Below the pieces are notes generated by a model that was given only the letters and a program-made list of their open reading frames with translations, was not told where the DNA came from and did not search any database. 64,000 bases of DNA from Salminus brasiliensis (taxonomy: Eukaryota > Chordata > Actinopteri > Characiformes > Bryconidae): positions 33,658,932 to 33,722,931 of the forward strand of contig NC_132892.1 of assembly GCF_030463535.1 (NCBI RefSeq). Reading direction: 5' to 3'. Both the position numbers and the translations under genes were made by a program. How positions within the stretch are numbered: the first letter of the stretch is position 1; each line of letters starts with the position of its first letter. This document shows positions 33,761 to 46,262 of this stretch, one piece after another.

Positions 33761-36700
33761 ATGACTGTGAAGATCCTCCTCTTCTTCACATTCTATCTGA
33801 TGTCAGGTAAGAAATTTCATATCTAAATAATCAGCTCAATCAGCATCAAATGAACATTTTACTTAGATGGACATTTGGTCTATTTTAGTAGGTGGTGGGG
33901 CCTCCAGGGAAGTGGCAGGATATCCAGGAGGAGGAGTTCTCATCAAGTGTAAATATGAGAGAAGCTGCACATCAAACCCAAAATACTTCTGTAAGAGTTC
34001 ATGGACAACATGTGGTGATCAGATCAAGACAGGAGTTAGTAATGAGAGGAAAAATACAGGAAGATTCTCACTGTTTGATAACACCAGAGCTGCAGAGTTC
34101 TGGGTGTTGATCAGAGATCTCACTGTGGAGGACTCTGGAACGTACCAGTGTGCAGTTGATATTGAATGGAACAAAGACCTCTACACACCAGTGGAACTGA
34201 AGATAAAGGAAGGTGAGTATCTCCCACCACTGCACATGTTCATCGTCCCAAACTTCCAGCATCATTAACACTGACTATGCTGTTTGCAGATCTGATATAT
34301 CTCTTATTTCCCTTTAGTTTCCCCAGACTTCAGATCTTATTAGCACTGTGTCTAGTTTTCATTACTAAAGTAAATGTTTATCTATTTTTAGAGACTCTGA
34401 ACATCAGCTTCCCTTTCATAAATGTGTCAGCCAGTAATGCACACCTATACACATGCTCCCTGCTTCTACCTTCTATTCTTCACAATGATCTGAATATACT
34501 CTTGATGAAGGGTCTGACCTGCAGAGAAGTGACATTATATGAAACGGGAGGATTCATAACCAAAAGCAGATGTGACTGTTCTTTTAGGAGTGTTCTGACT
34601 TCTGAATAAACTATGTGGGGTAGTGTAAGCTTCATCATCTGACTGTTTATGATTGACAGATCTAGACCAAAAGAAGAGCATCACTGTGAATGGTCATGTA
34701 GGAGAAAGTGTGAGGGCCAGCTGCAAATACCCACGATCCTCTAGCAGTAAGCCCAGGTTTCTCTGCAGGAGAGTGGGCTCTGCTGACTGTAATTATAAAG
34801 CATCTGTTAAAGAGAGCAGAAGATGGATAAAGGAGGGGAAATTCTCGCTGTATGATGACCGAGCACAGCAGACCTTCACTGTGTCCATCGACAACCTGAC
34901 CAATGAGGATTCTGGTGAATACTGGTGTGGAGCTGAATCAGACTGGGAATCTGATCATGGCTACAAGGTTTATATCACACAGATCAAGCTCACAGTTACT
35001 GGTGAGTAGAGCTTGGTTTGATGATGGTTTATGCTTTCACACAGTTTCTATTGATTATGTTTATAATCTGGAGGAATCATGTTGACTGCACTGTAAGTGA
35101 GATTACGTCTGTCAATTACAAGGAAACTATAACGTCAGTGTACCACTATAGGGTAACTGGTAACATATTACTGGATATGGATGCATTCAGCTCCGTGGCC
35201 TCTAGTTTTTCCAATGGGCAGTTTTTTGTCTATAAATGGTTTACATGAGGGAGTGAATTAACACTCAATTACTGATTCAACTTTCTGGGGAGAAGTTCTC
35301 AGAAATTTTCCCTGAAACTGTTTTGCTAGGTGGTTCCTATGATGTTGTTACAATATATTTTAAGTTGGTGCTATAGTGTTCCTGGGTAGTTGCTACAGTA
35401 TTCCAAGTTGTTGCTGTTGTTGCTTAGTGGTTTCTAGGCTGTCGCTAGGTGGTTTCTATGCAGTTGCTATGGTATTCCAAGTCAATGCTATTGTGTTGCA
35501 TTGCTGTGCAATGTAAAATGGCATTGATATAAAACTGGGTTCAACATCTCAAGTCAACATCTTTTGGTAATAAACTAATCCACCTCTGAGAGATAATTTT
35601 GCTGGTGGTTGATTTTGTGTTGTATAGTGGTTCTTGTGGTATCCCAGGTGGTTGCAATGAAGTGGTTGCTAGGGTGTTTCTGTAATGTTCCTAGGTAGTT
35701 CATGTGGTGTACCAGGTCATTGCTATGGTGTTGCTAGGTGGTTGCTATGCTATTTTAGGTTGTTATCGTGATGCTGCTTTGTAGTTTGCTAGAATGTGCT
35801 ATGTAGTTGCTATGTGCCACCATATTAAACTGGACACCCTGCAAGCTAGTATCACCTCCTGCAGGAGAAACATCACAGTGCAGGGAGTTTTAAACATGCT
35901 ACATGTCTTCATGCTTTCTATAAATGGTTCATAAAAAAAGGGGGGGGGGGCAATAGAGCAGCAGGGCCCTCAAGAATACAGCTATTGAAGCTGATGGAAA
36001 ACCGATATTTTTTATATTTTTCTTGCTTAAAGTGGAACATTTATCTGCATTTCCATTCATGTGCTCCAAACCCAGCTGCTGTCCCCCACTCAACATTCTC
36101 TCCTTCATCAGTGCAGACACAACCCACACACCTACCTAATTTTTCAGCTATAGGTATGTGCTGTCTGTTAATCTCTGTCCTTACATGTGTGTCCATCACA
36201 TCATCCATCAGAAAATCCATACACTCTTCTCACTACTCATTCAGTCATCTTCTTAATTTGTATCATTGCTGTTCACAGAGTTTTAGCTTATATATATGCA
36301 TCTTACAACCATTTCTAAGTATACGGGTTCATCCACACTTCTTCCCAAACAGCTCCCAGATCAGTGCATCCTGAACCCACACATCAACTAACTAGTAAGT
36401 CCTTCACTTTTTGAAAGCACATAATCACATATTTGTTGGTGCTAGAGTTCACAGGGGAACTATACTAGCTTACATCCATGGGGAATTCATAAACGTCTGG
36501 CTTCTTCCTATCCACTATAACAAATATACATTTTTTAACCATTAAATATATAATTGCTATATTAAGGCATTAGTGTTCGAGCCATATGGTACACAGCATC
36601 CCACAGGGGATAGGATTCATTATTTGTGTAGAGAGAAAAAGTGTCATTACTTTAATAGAGGAGGTAGATCTGCATTTAGTGAGGGAGGTGGGTGGGTTTT

Positions 36701-38058
36701 GCTTATGGCCCCAGGAAAGCTAGGTTGTAGTGAAGCACAGGTTGTGGTGAACTATAATAAGACAATACAATGATGTATTAATGATGGTATTTTCAAAAAA
36801 GACATACAGAGTGCATGAATGAGGTATGCATGAGTGTACATGTGGTAGTACAACCTGATTTGCAAGGGCATAGGTGGAGGCAATGTTGCAATGTTATAAA
36901 CGTGGTATGTCACAGGAAGACAGAGACATTTTCATTTATAATAGATTTCAGACTGCAATTTGATGTCACCTTTAGCCTTTATTAATAAATGTGGTAGCCA
37001 ACACCCTCACAAAGTTGTTTTCTGTCAGTATGTTCCAGAGACAACAATTACACAATTGTGATTATATTAGCAAACGGCATCAGTTTTCATCACTGCTTTC
37101 TGTTCTACTGCATGATAGAACATCTAAGCAAGTAAACAAGTAAACAATGTTGTTTTGGTCACCTGATAAAATAACACAACGATGCTGCTGCATAGGAACA
37201 GACAGCAAACACATCCACAGCTTTGAGTTTTATTATTAACAGTATTGTTGAGGCACTACCAAATTCTTTGACTTGATGTAAAGTAGCTCCTAATGTCCAC
37301 ATTTCTTTTACTGGCTACCTTCTTTACTGAGCATATCACCAAATTAGGCTAATCACCACACACACACACAAACAAACAAACAAACAAACAAACATTTAGG
37401 GTTGTAACTACAATAGCCTGTAATAGCCCACAGAATTCCTCATTTAAAAATAAATGCACTGTTCTTTACTGAACCGATACAAGGTGTGATGTGAGCACAC
37501 AGCTGCTGGAGAGTGAAATCCAGTTGACAGAGCTTTAATATCTCACAACTACAGCTTCTCACACTTTAACAAGAAACAGCAAGACCATTCCTGTTAGTGA
37601 TGAGTCAGAGAGGCGGGACTGTTAATCGTTTCTATAACAAATACATTGACTAGCCACTGATGGGCTGATCTAATTATTTGACTAAACAGAACATAGGCCA
37701 CCACTGCTCTGCTGTTGTCATGGTTTGGTGACCATTTAGGTCATGTTGCTATGCACTGTGGTTTGGTGAGTGTAAAGTATTTCCCTTTTCAGTCTGCAGA
37801 GTGCCTCTTTAATATTCCCACTAGAAGGCAAGTCTACTTGTTGACAGTGAGGGTTAAATTCTACTAAAATGTTCAAGACCTCCAATACAGAATTCCCTTT
37901 TAAATGATTGTGATCCAATTATTAAAACAAATAAATAAACAAACATGGACCAGCTTAAAAAACTCCATGCCTTTTTTTTCTTTCTCTATATCATTGCTTC
38001 CTGTCTGCAGGCATTTATAATCCATGCATGACCTTGAGCTCCAGAATTAAACAAAACA

Positions 38059-38094
<36 letters not shown>

Positions 38095-38944
38095 CTGTTA
38101 TACTTCCTGGTGCATTATAATTATCTTGCACTTTAGTGTACACCGACATTACTTTACACCAATTACAGCCAAAACATTTATTTAGATGATAAATTGTCAT
38201 TATTGATCTGAGCCATATTTCTAAAATCAACCACTAAATCATTGCAATAGGATGATGAAAAAACTGTCGAATCTCTTTCTGTCAGATTGAATTTACTGGT
38301 CCAATCTCTAATATTTCTTTAGACCTTCTCATTTACATCACTGGAGGATTGGTCATCATGGTGATCACTCTTCTGGTTGCAATGACAGCATTTTACAAGC
38401 ACAAGAAGAATGCCAAAAAGTCAAAAGGTAACAAATCAGAACACACAAAAACACAAACAGCATATGCCTAATAATAATACAATTTATCTGGATGTTTTGC
38501 AGCCCCAGTTGAGATGACCCCTCTAAACATAATGCCAACCAACCCTAGAGAGGTAGGGGTCTTATGATTAGTGCTACTTTATCTCCCTCTAGTGGACAGT
38601 ACTGGGGACTAAATGTTGTAATGTATCTTTTCTCTTGCAGAACATTTCTAAATCCACTGAAATCCCATCTGCAGTAAGTAGATATGATTTAGGAATGGAT
38701 ACAGTACAGATGGTAGTTTTACATATAGTTTAATTATATTGCCATTTTCTTCAATTATATCATACTGATTCAAGTTCTTCTTTAGGATGACTGCATCTAC
38801 CAGGAGATCGATGAACAGCAGGGGCCTGCTATGGAGTCCACAGTCAACACAATCTACTCTACAGCTGAGGGACCCACTGATCCATCAGTCTATTCCACTA
38901 TTGATGAATCTACTGACAACCGTATACTACTCAGCCCACCTTAG
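33761..38944 (+). CDS. Gene 3: two-Ig ITIM-type receptor, B'/C hybrid
   Basis: Exons: leader 33761-33806 (MTVKILLFFTFYLMS), D1 33889-34212, D2 34660-35001, stalk 36076-36153, probable second stalk 36353-36394, TM 38323-38427, tail 38503-38552, 38641-38673 and 38786-38944 (TAG). About 392 residues. The 5' end (FFTFYLMS leader, short intron 1, VGGGAS start of D1) matches gene 1. D2 (RAQQTFTVSIDN) and everything after match genes 2 and 5. The TM lacks the Lys; the tail has CIYQEI, TIYSTA and SVYSTI (ITIM), so an inhibitory role is likely. Oddities: D1 has an extra Cys (ERSCTSN, Tyr in gene 1), and D2 has VRAS where the other copies have the VNIS glycosylation site. It fills the place of both B' and C in unit 2. 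Confidence 0.85.
35325..35815. repeat. GTTGCTA minisatellite, gene 3 intron
   Basis: Same array as in gene 1; shorter by some units around 35660-35690. Confidence 0.8.
38061..38096. repeat. (CT)n microsatellite, gene 3
   Basis: CT tract before the TM exon, nearly pure. Confidence 0.9.
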
Positions 38945-39081
38945 CAAAGCAGAACAACTCACCCATTCTACTGGTTACTCCACATAGATCATCTATCAGT
39001 AAACCCAAAACTTCCAACCAGTATCTTTCACAGTTTCAATTACACCCTCATCAAGAACCTCTGATGTACTTATTGGCCATT

Positions 39082-39195
39082 CTGGGGTGGCTCAGTGATC
39101 AGAGCACTGGACTGTTGATGACAAGGTTATGGAGTAAATGCCCAGGTTTGCTAAACCGTTACTGTTGGCCCTTAACCCTCTTTGTTCCCTGGATG
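39082..39195 (+). mobile_element. SINE head relic after gene 3
   Basis: Duplicate of 22821-22935. Confidence 0.6.
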
Positions 39196-39411
39196 TTAAA
39201 GCGAAGGCTGTCCACTGCTCTGGGTACATGTGCTCACGGTATCACTGTGTGCATGTTTGTGTTCACTGCATGGAATGTGGTTGTCATTGTGGCTTACCTT
39301 CATCTATGAAACCTGAAAAAGAAAACATGAAAATGTAGCAAACTCTTTCTGAATATTTCCTGTTGTTTGCAAACTGGTTTGCACTGCTGTCCCAGACATA
39401 TTGGCTGGTAG

Positions 39412-39417
39412 AATAAA
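39412..39417 (+). terminator. Candidate poly(A) signal, gene 3
   Basis: AATAAA about 470 bp after the stop, matching 23150. Confidence 0.45.
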
Positions 39418-39969
39418 AATGTAGGCAAAAAGGCTGGACTCAGGAATTGTTGAACTTCTCAAGGAGAAGCCTAATTAAGTCTTCATTACTACCCTGTGTG
39501 CAATCTCAAAGCAAGTGAAATCCTGCCTTTGTTACCTTGTTGTTACTTTGATATCTAGCTATGAGTTCAGTATTGTTGACCATTTGTGTTGCACATACAT
39601 TATTGTAGAAGCACTGTACAGTTTATTTCATTGTTAAGCTAAAACGGAGTGAAATCTGCTGGGTTAGAAAAGAGCTGTTTTGAGTTGTCCAAGTTGAGTT
39701 GTCTGGAAAACACCTGATTAGATTCTACTTCGAGAGGTCAAACAAAATGCAGGCCCATTGTCTTATGTTTAAGCATAACGTCTTGTTAATTTGTGTTTGT
39801 TTAATTAATTTATTTGTGTGTTTACATAATCTCCTTACTTTGTGAAACATTTTGAAAGTTTTTTTTTTATAAATTGTGTTAATGTTGGAATTAATACAGT
39901 TTTAAGTTCTAAGTGGTCATTTTGATGCTGTTTGGTGTTGCTATAGTGCTGCTAGGCAGTAGCATTCTC

Positions 39970-40110
39970 ATGTCCTTCAATTATGTGATATAGAAATATA
40001 CTCCACGATCAATGAAACCACTGAATTAACCACATTAACCACCTTCCTTAGCAAAGCCTAAACAACTCACCCACCCTAATGGTTTCTCCACATTATCAGT
40101 AGAGCCTAAT
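39970..40110 (+). pseudogene. Relic tail exon of lost paralogue D, second copy
   Basis: Duplicate of 23710-23860, with a small deletion (cacattaaccacc for cacatattgcaccacc). Confidence 0.55.
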
Positions 40111-41321
40111 CCAGGGGTTATCCCGGGTAGGAGTCAACAACAACAACAACAACAACAACAACCCAGTACCTGTGTCCTATGTTGAATTAGGAAACCTGAT
40201 GAATACATAGCAATTTATGAAAGTAAACAAATCTGATATTTTAGAACTTCTGGTTCTAGTTCAAGTTTTACATTTCATATACTGGATACTGAGATCAAAT
40301 AACATGTGAGCATGTTTGGCTACTCAAAATCCAGTCATCATTACTGCATGCTGTGTCACCACAAGACATAATGAACCCAAGACTTAATGAATCTTTAATT
40401 GAAAGTCTGGATTGGACTTGTTACCTTGATATCTGGCTATTAGCTCAGACTTCTCGACTACCTTTGTTATTCAAACATGATTTTGGAATCACTGAACAGT
40501 TTTTACTAGTTTTGGTTTTGATCATGAGGTGTTAGATTTTAAAGAAATGTTTAGAGAAATTAGCTGAATAAATTGAATCTGGTGAGATTGTGTTCAGAGT
40601 TATGAATGCAGGCCCAGAACATTTTCTTACGTTCACTGAAAGTGTACATTTCTTTTGATGGGTATCTGTGTCCTGTTCAATGTAATATTTTATTTTGTGC
40701 ATCATATTTTAATTCCTGTGAAACTAACATTGATAAAGTCTTTAATGAATTGTGTTTATCTGGTAATTAATCAAATCTAAGTTTCAAAAGCTTTATTATG
40801 AAAATATATACTATTATTGACAATGTGTAATACTTCTCAAAAAATAAATATATAATGAAAATGTTGATACACGTGTTTATTGATTTTGCAAATGTATGCA
40901 GTAGAAGAACATATATAAATATAAACATTTATAAAATTTTATTTATCAAAAAGTGCTGTTTTTAAAACTACTACTCAATTATTATTCATAAATACCATAA
41001 CTGACTTAGCTCTGACCATCAAGCTGAGAAAATAACACATCTATTTTTTTTTTTACGATAAACACACTATAAGTCATACTGGAGAACATCTGCAGTGCAA
41101 TGTAATATATTTATCAAAAAGTGCTGTTTTTAAACTTTTATAATTATTTAAAAATACCTTACCTGATCATATATGCAATGACGTTTTTAGGGTTAGATGA
41201 CTTACAACATTTCTGAAACTTTGTGTGAAAACTAATACATTTTACAGCAACCACCCCATATCATATTTACACTGAGAAAACTAATTCATACTACACTACT
41301 GCTTTTCCAGTGTGTGCTGCA

Positions 41322-41341
41322 CTCTAGATGGCAGTAGAGAT
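41322..41341 (+). promoter_or_regulatory. CTCF-like box upstream of A3
   Basis: Duplicate of 571-590. Confidence 0.35.
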
Positions 41342-41405
41342 GTACTGGTTCAGATCAATACACGAGTGACATCATTGTAATGGTGGGTTACTACCTACCT
41401 AATAG

Positions 41406-42123
41406 GACTGAGATCAGAGCTTTGTAATGGCCACTCCAAAACATTTTCTTTGTTATCCTTACGCCACTTTGTAACCTGTTTGGCAGTTTGCTTTGGGTCA
41501 TTGTCCATTTGGAAGACCCATTTGAGCCCAATCTTTTACTTCCTGGCTGATGTCTTGAGATGTTGCTTCAGGATTTTCACATAATGTTCTTTCCTCATGA
41601 TGCCATCTATTTTGTGAAGTGCACCAGTCCCTCCTGCAGCAAAACAACCCCTCAACATGATGCTGCCACCCATGTTTCACAGTTGGGATGGTGTTCTCAG
41701 GCTTCCAAGTTCCCCTCTTTTTCCTCCAAACATAACAATGGTCATTATGGCCAAACAGTTAAATTTTAGTTTTGTCAGACCACAGGACATCTCTCCAAAA
41801 ATTTATCTGGCTTTTTTTTGTTATTTCTTTTGGAGTAATGGCTTCTTCCTGGCAGAGTGGCCTTTCAGCCCATGTGGATACAGTCCTCGTTTCAATGTGG
41901 ATAATGACCCACTCTTACCAGCTTCAGCCAGCATCTTCACAAGGTCTTTTGCTTTTGTTCTTGGACTGATAGGCTTATTTCAGACCAAAGCACATTCATC
42001 TCTGGGACACAGAACCTGTCTCCTTCCTGAGTGGTATGAAGGCTGGACATTCCCATCTTGTTTGTACTTCTGTATAATTGTTTGTACAGATGAACGAGGC
42101 ACCTTCAGGCAGTGAGGAATTTA
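41406..42123 (-). mobile_element. Tc1/mariner transposase relic, unit 3
   Basis: Duplicate of 655-1372, with the same frame breaks, so the insertion and its decay predate the duplication of the large unit. Confidence 0.8.
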
Positions 42124-42235
42124 TCACCCTTCATCCAGATCTAATACATAAACTATCATACACAAATATTGTATGATTCATAAACATAAATAATGTTTTT
42201 TTTATTTTAATCCAAATCATTGTTTATCATTAAAG

Positions 42236-43226
42236 AGAAATCACAGCAACCAGTAACTTTATCCAATTCATCAACGTCAAACAAAACTTCACAGAAAACA
42301 AAAGCTATCACATCTTCAACATCTAAAACCATCACGAATGCATCACTTAGAACAGAAACACCTACAGGTAAAACACACACTGCACAACTCCTGATACTCG
42401 GTAATTCAAGATCCAGGTATTCAGCTATGGCCATTTTATGCAGTTTACTACCAATAAAACCAACCACACCTCTATCCCTCCATCCATACAAGCTAAATTA
42501 ATCCCTGACAGAGGCAACTGCACTTTAATTGCATTTCTCAGCAATTTGAACCCAGTAATTAAGCTTGTCCTCATTTATTTGCTTTACAAACTATTTGCCT
42601 CCAAAAAACATCAAACTAAAGATGGGAATGTTCAGATCTAAGAGAAAATATACATGAAGCACATGCTTTTGTTAACAATACATACCAGGAAAAACTGTAA
42701 TCTGTAAATTATACATTCATTACAGGACAAGATCAACCAGTAAGGTCATCAATCTCACCACCAAGAACCTCAAATCCACTTAGCACAGAAGTCACCTCCT
42801 CCTCAACGTCTAAAAGTACAGTAACCTCTTCATTTAACTGACACTGAAAATGTTTTTTATAGTATATAGAATGGTAAATTAATATAACTCTTAATGTGCT
42901 ACAAAGAGTTATTTGAGTAAGGCTACGAGGAACCATTTTTGTGAAAATGTATATGAAGAACCATAAAATTACATTGGTTTCTTTAAACTTGTAAATGGTG
43001 CTCCATTCAGAAACAGTTCTTCACAGAACTAAAACTGGTTCTTCTACAGCATTACTCAAAGAATCCTTTGCATTACCTTCATTCAAATATACCATGTGTT
43101 TCCTTTAGCTCCAGATGTTCTTCCACAGTCCTCAACACCTATCAGTTTACAGACCACAAAAGCAATAACACTCTCAACTTCTAAAACCACATTGTCTTCC
43201 TCCTCTGCTGCAGGTGATTATAGAGA

Positions 43227-43290
<64 letters not shown>

Positions 43291-44974
43291 CAATGAATCA
43301 AAAAGGGTCACTCTCATTGTCAGATACAATTCTGTATGTTCAGGGGTAGCACATCCAGCTTCCTCTGTGATCACCATCCTGGCTGTGATTCTGATGCTGG
43401 TTCTGATTGGACTCTTATTCTTCACAGTCACTCTCATAAAGAGAAGGAACACTCAAGGTACCACCAAACCTATAAACATAACAGACACACCCATGCATAC
43501 TAGTTTACACACATGGCAGGGACAGTGGTGTTTCACTATATGCGTAGTGCTTAGAGCAATGGCTGCAGGTCAGAGGGCTGTGGGTTCAATACCCATGTCT
43601 GCTAAACTGCCACTGTTGGGCTCTTTAGCAAGGCTCTTATCCTCTTTCTAGCTTGTCTAGTAGAGGAGATTTGCTGATAGAATTGGACTCTCTGAAGCAG
43701 ATAAACATGAACCTACTGGCACAATGCCTAATGCCAGGTGTGGGCTACAGAGGTATAAAATCCCCTCAGCATTGAGCTGTAGAGATGGGGAATGATGGAG
43801 CTTCATTTAAATACTTTTGGGATGAGCTGGAGAGTTGCATTCAGCAAACAACTAATTAGGAGGTGTCCCAATACTTTTCATACAGTTCATATAGTGTATA
43901 ATGACTGGCCCTAGTAGAGAAATACTACAATACTATATTAAAGTACAAAAGTAGAAATACTGTTAGCATGTGTTTCCTCTGAGACACGTGATCATAGACT
44001 CACTGCTTATATGGCTATGTCACTAACAAACAGTAGACTTTACTTGGGCCACCCTTGTCTGCTTAATCTTCAAGATGTTTGCTCATGTTAGAAGCTTTAG
44101 CTGTTGGTGCAGAAAATAGTTCACTAGGCCCCAGTGGACAATGATGTACATATGCTGCCACTTGCTGGCTGTACATGAAAAGGATAGCTAGAGTAAGACC
44201 AGACTGGGAACATGTTCTCAAATGAATCTCACAACCTGCTTATTTCTTTTTGAAATCACTGATGTCATTAATATCATATTTATACATCACATACATCAGT
44301 GTTTTAATGTTAGGAAATTGTTTTTGCTTAGATCCAGCATCAACCCAGGACCAGTCCATCAGAGACTCTTTAAACAACTCCAAGGTGAGTCATGACCTGG
44401 AGTGGCTGACTTCACATGTATTGGAGGAGGCATGAGCTTGTCCACACTTTCCTATTGTCAGGAGCAAAGAAAGTGATAGTGGAGTCCTAGTGAGTGGGAG
44501 GGTTTATTGGTTCAACTAAATTGGAGAGAAAATTTGGTTTAAACAAAAACACTAGTAAAATGTCCAAACCTCTCTAACCGATTGATGATCCAAACAATGT
44601 GTTTATTGATTTTCTAAAACTTCTGTTCTCAGATTTCCCATACAGTCTGTGACTATGAGGAGATTAAAGACCCCAGATGTCTTCCTGCCTCAGAAACTGG
44701 AGGTTCCACTGTCTACTCTACTGTCCACCTGCCCACAGACCCCTTAAATACTACTCAAACTGTGTATGACCATGTTCAGCTGCCCACAAGCCCCTGTAAT
44801 GTTTCAAATCCTGTTTATTCTACACTGCCCCAGCATTCCTCTGTGAAATCTGCTGAAGATCCAGCTTACGCCACTGTCAATTTCTGCAAGAATGATGCTG
44901 TTACAACAGCAACAACCAACAAGGAGGACTCATGTGACTATGCTACTGTCAAACATGTTAGCGGAAGTGGCTAG
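42236..44974 (+). CDS. A3: headless stalk-TM-ITSM receptor cassette
   Basis: Exons 42236-42367, 42726-42815, 43109-43213 (stalk), 43344-43457 (TM), 44332-44384, 44633-44974 (tail, TAG). All are open and phase-compatible. The tail motifs match A2 (TVYSTV, TVYDHV, PVYSTL, PAYATV, CDYATV). One Val just before the first ITSM is Gly here (TGGSTVYSTV), which does not touch the motif. The intron SINE is shortened (deletion near 43648). It follows gene 3 at 3.3 kb with no Ig exon between, so it is either a decapitated gene or an alternative end of gene 3. Confidence 0.7.
43229..43289. repeat. (CA)n microsatellite, A3
   Basis: The longest CA tract of the three A cassettes, directly after the stalk donor. 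Confidence 0.95.
43518..43650 (+). mobile_element. tRNA-derived SINE relic, A3
   Basis: Duplicate of 2731-2900 with its 3' part deleted. Confidence 0.65.
43660..43898. mobile_element. Tc1/mariner-type MITE fragment, A3
   Basis: Duplicate of 2925-3156. Confidence 0.6.
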
Positions 44975-45288
44975 GTTAGCATATAGCCTTTTTATTCAGG
45001 TCCATTTCCACCAAAATCAGAGCTGAGTGTTCAGTTTCACACACACAAGCTTTTATTCAGAAGAGTGTAAATGTGTGTTTTGATTTAGATGGGTAAATAT
45101 TGTGGATGACTTTGGATGTGGTGAAAACTGTTCTGTCTGTCGACACAAATCACTGCTGTTGAGAACCATGTATCTCCATTTTTGCTGTTTTTCACTGATT
45201 AACACAATGGAAATCTGGCTATTTACATTTTGTCAAACTTTCAGGAACAATTGACCAATAGAAACACTCCAAAATTACTTGGAATAAA

Positions 45289-46262
45289 GTATATTCACAT
45301 TAACTTCCATTTAGAGTTAATAGGAATTTTTACTTCTCCAGTAAAGTGGATGTTTTGGAGAGGTTTTTTTTTTGTCACAGCAACAATGTGCTCTTCTTTG
45401 TTTGCTATGTTGTTATATAAGTGTAGGCATATTTTTGTGTTATATATTTTAACGTAGCTGAAAATGAAAAAAAAAAAAAAGTATTCTTAATTGTATTCCT
45501 ATGAACAATTAAATCATATAAGTGTTTATAGTGTTTTTCAAACATTTCCCTAGTGAGTCAATGTGGACAAATAAGTTTAGAGCTGTTTTCACAATTGTAT
45601 TCTTATATGGACATAACTTAGGGCATTTCTCTCTCATACTGTAGAACATCTTCTTGTTGTAACAATGTTTCCTATAGATGGCAGTAAATGTACCTCACCT
45701 CAGACCAAAACACAACTGGGGACAAAATACTAACTATGGGTACCACTTTATAATAAGACTGTCTTTATAAAGGAGTTATGAACAATGTTAGCAATTAACA
45801 ATGTTATTCACGTGGTCAAACACATTAGTGAGCAGGATCAAGGATCAAGATAGTTGTAAAAGTCAAAAGGGCTGCACTGTTGGAGAGAGCATGAGGGGTC
45901 CCTCATGTTTACTATACCAGAGTGTTTTAAAATAACAGCTATTAAGATAAAAAAAAGATCAAACTAATGAAATCAATGGATACCATCATTGCATCCAGGA
46001 TGACTTTAGTAATTAAAATGTTCACTGTGAGCTAAATATCACATTTATGTTACATATGTTTCTGCTTATTTGTGTGTTTAAAGCACATATGAATGCAGTA
46101 TATTAAAAAAGCTATTAGAAATGTATGTAGAGTGATTTTTAGAGTGTTTTAGAGTATACAGAGCTAGAAAGTTCTAAAAATACAGGCTGTGGTTTTCGTT
46201 CTAGAGTAGTGGAAATAGTGGTTCATTATGTTACATTATCACATTATTTTAAGTGTCTACAT
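45289..46262. other. B-slot upstream flank, unit 3
   Basis: Duplicate of 4580-5548; no gene seen. Confidence 0.5.

Larger units (their letters stand above)
39420..41400. other. C to A intergenic region, unit 2/3 boundary
   Basis: Duplicate of 23160-24287, continuing through 40546-40751 (not present elsewhere in the window) into the sequence equal to position 1 onward. It holds an (AAC)n tract near 40135-40162. Position 40600-40750 is a diverged form of the flank near 8090-8250. No intact gene. Confidence 0.55.

Noticed and set aside
38061-38096. CRISPR-like or other regular array at the CT, CA and GTTGCTA repeats
   Set aside because: These are ordinary micro- and minisatellites in eukaryotic introns, without conserved repeat plus unique spacer structure.
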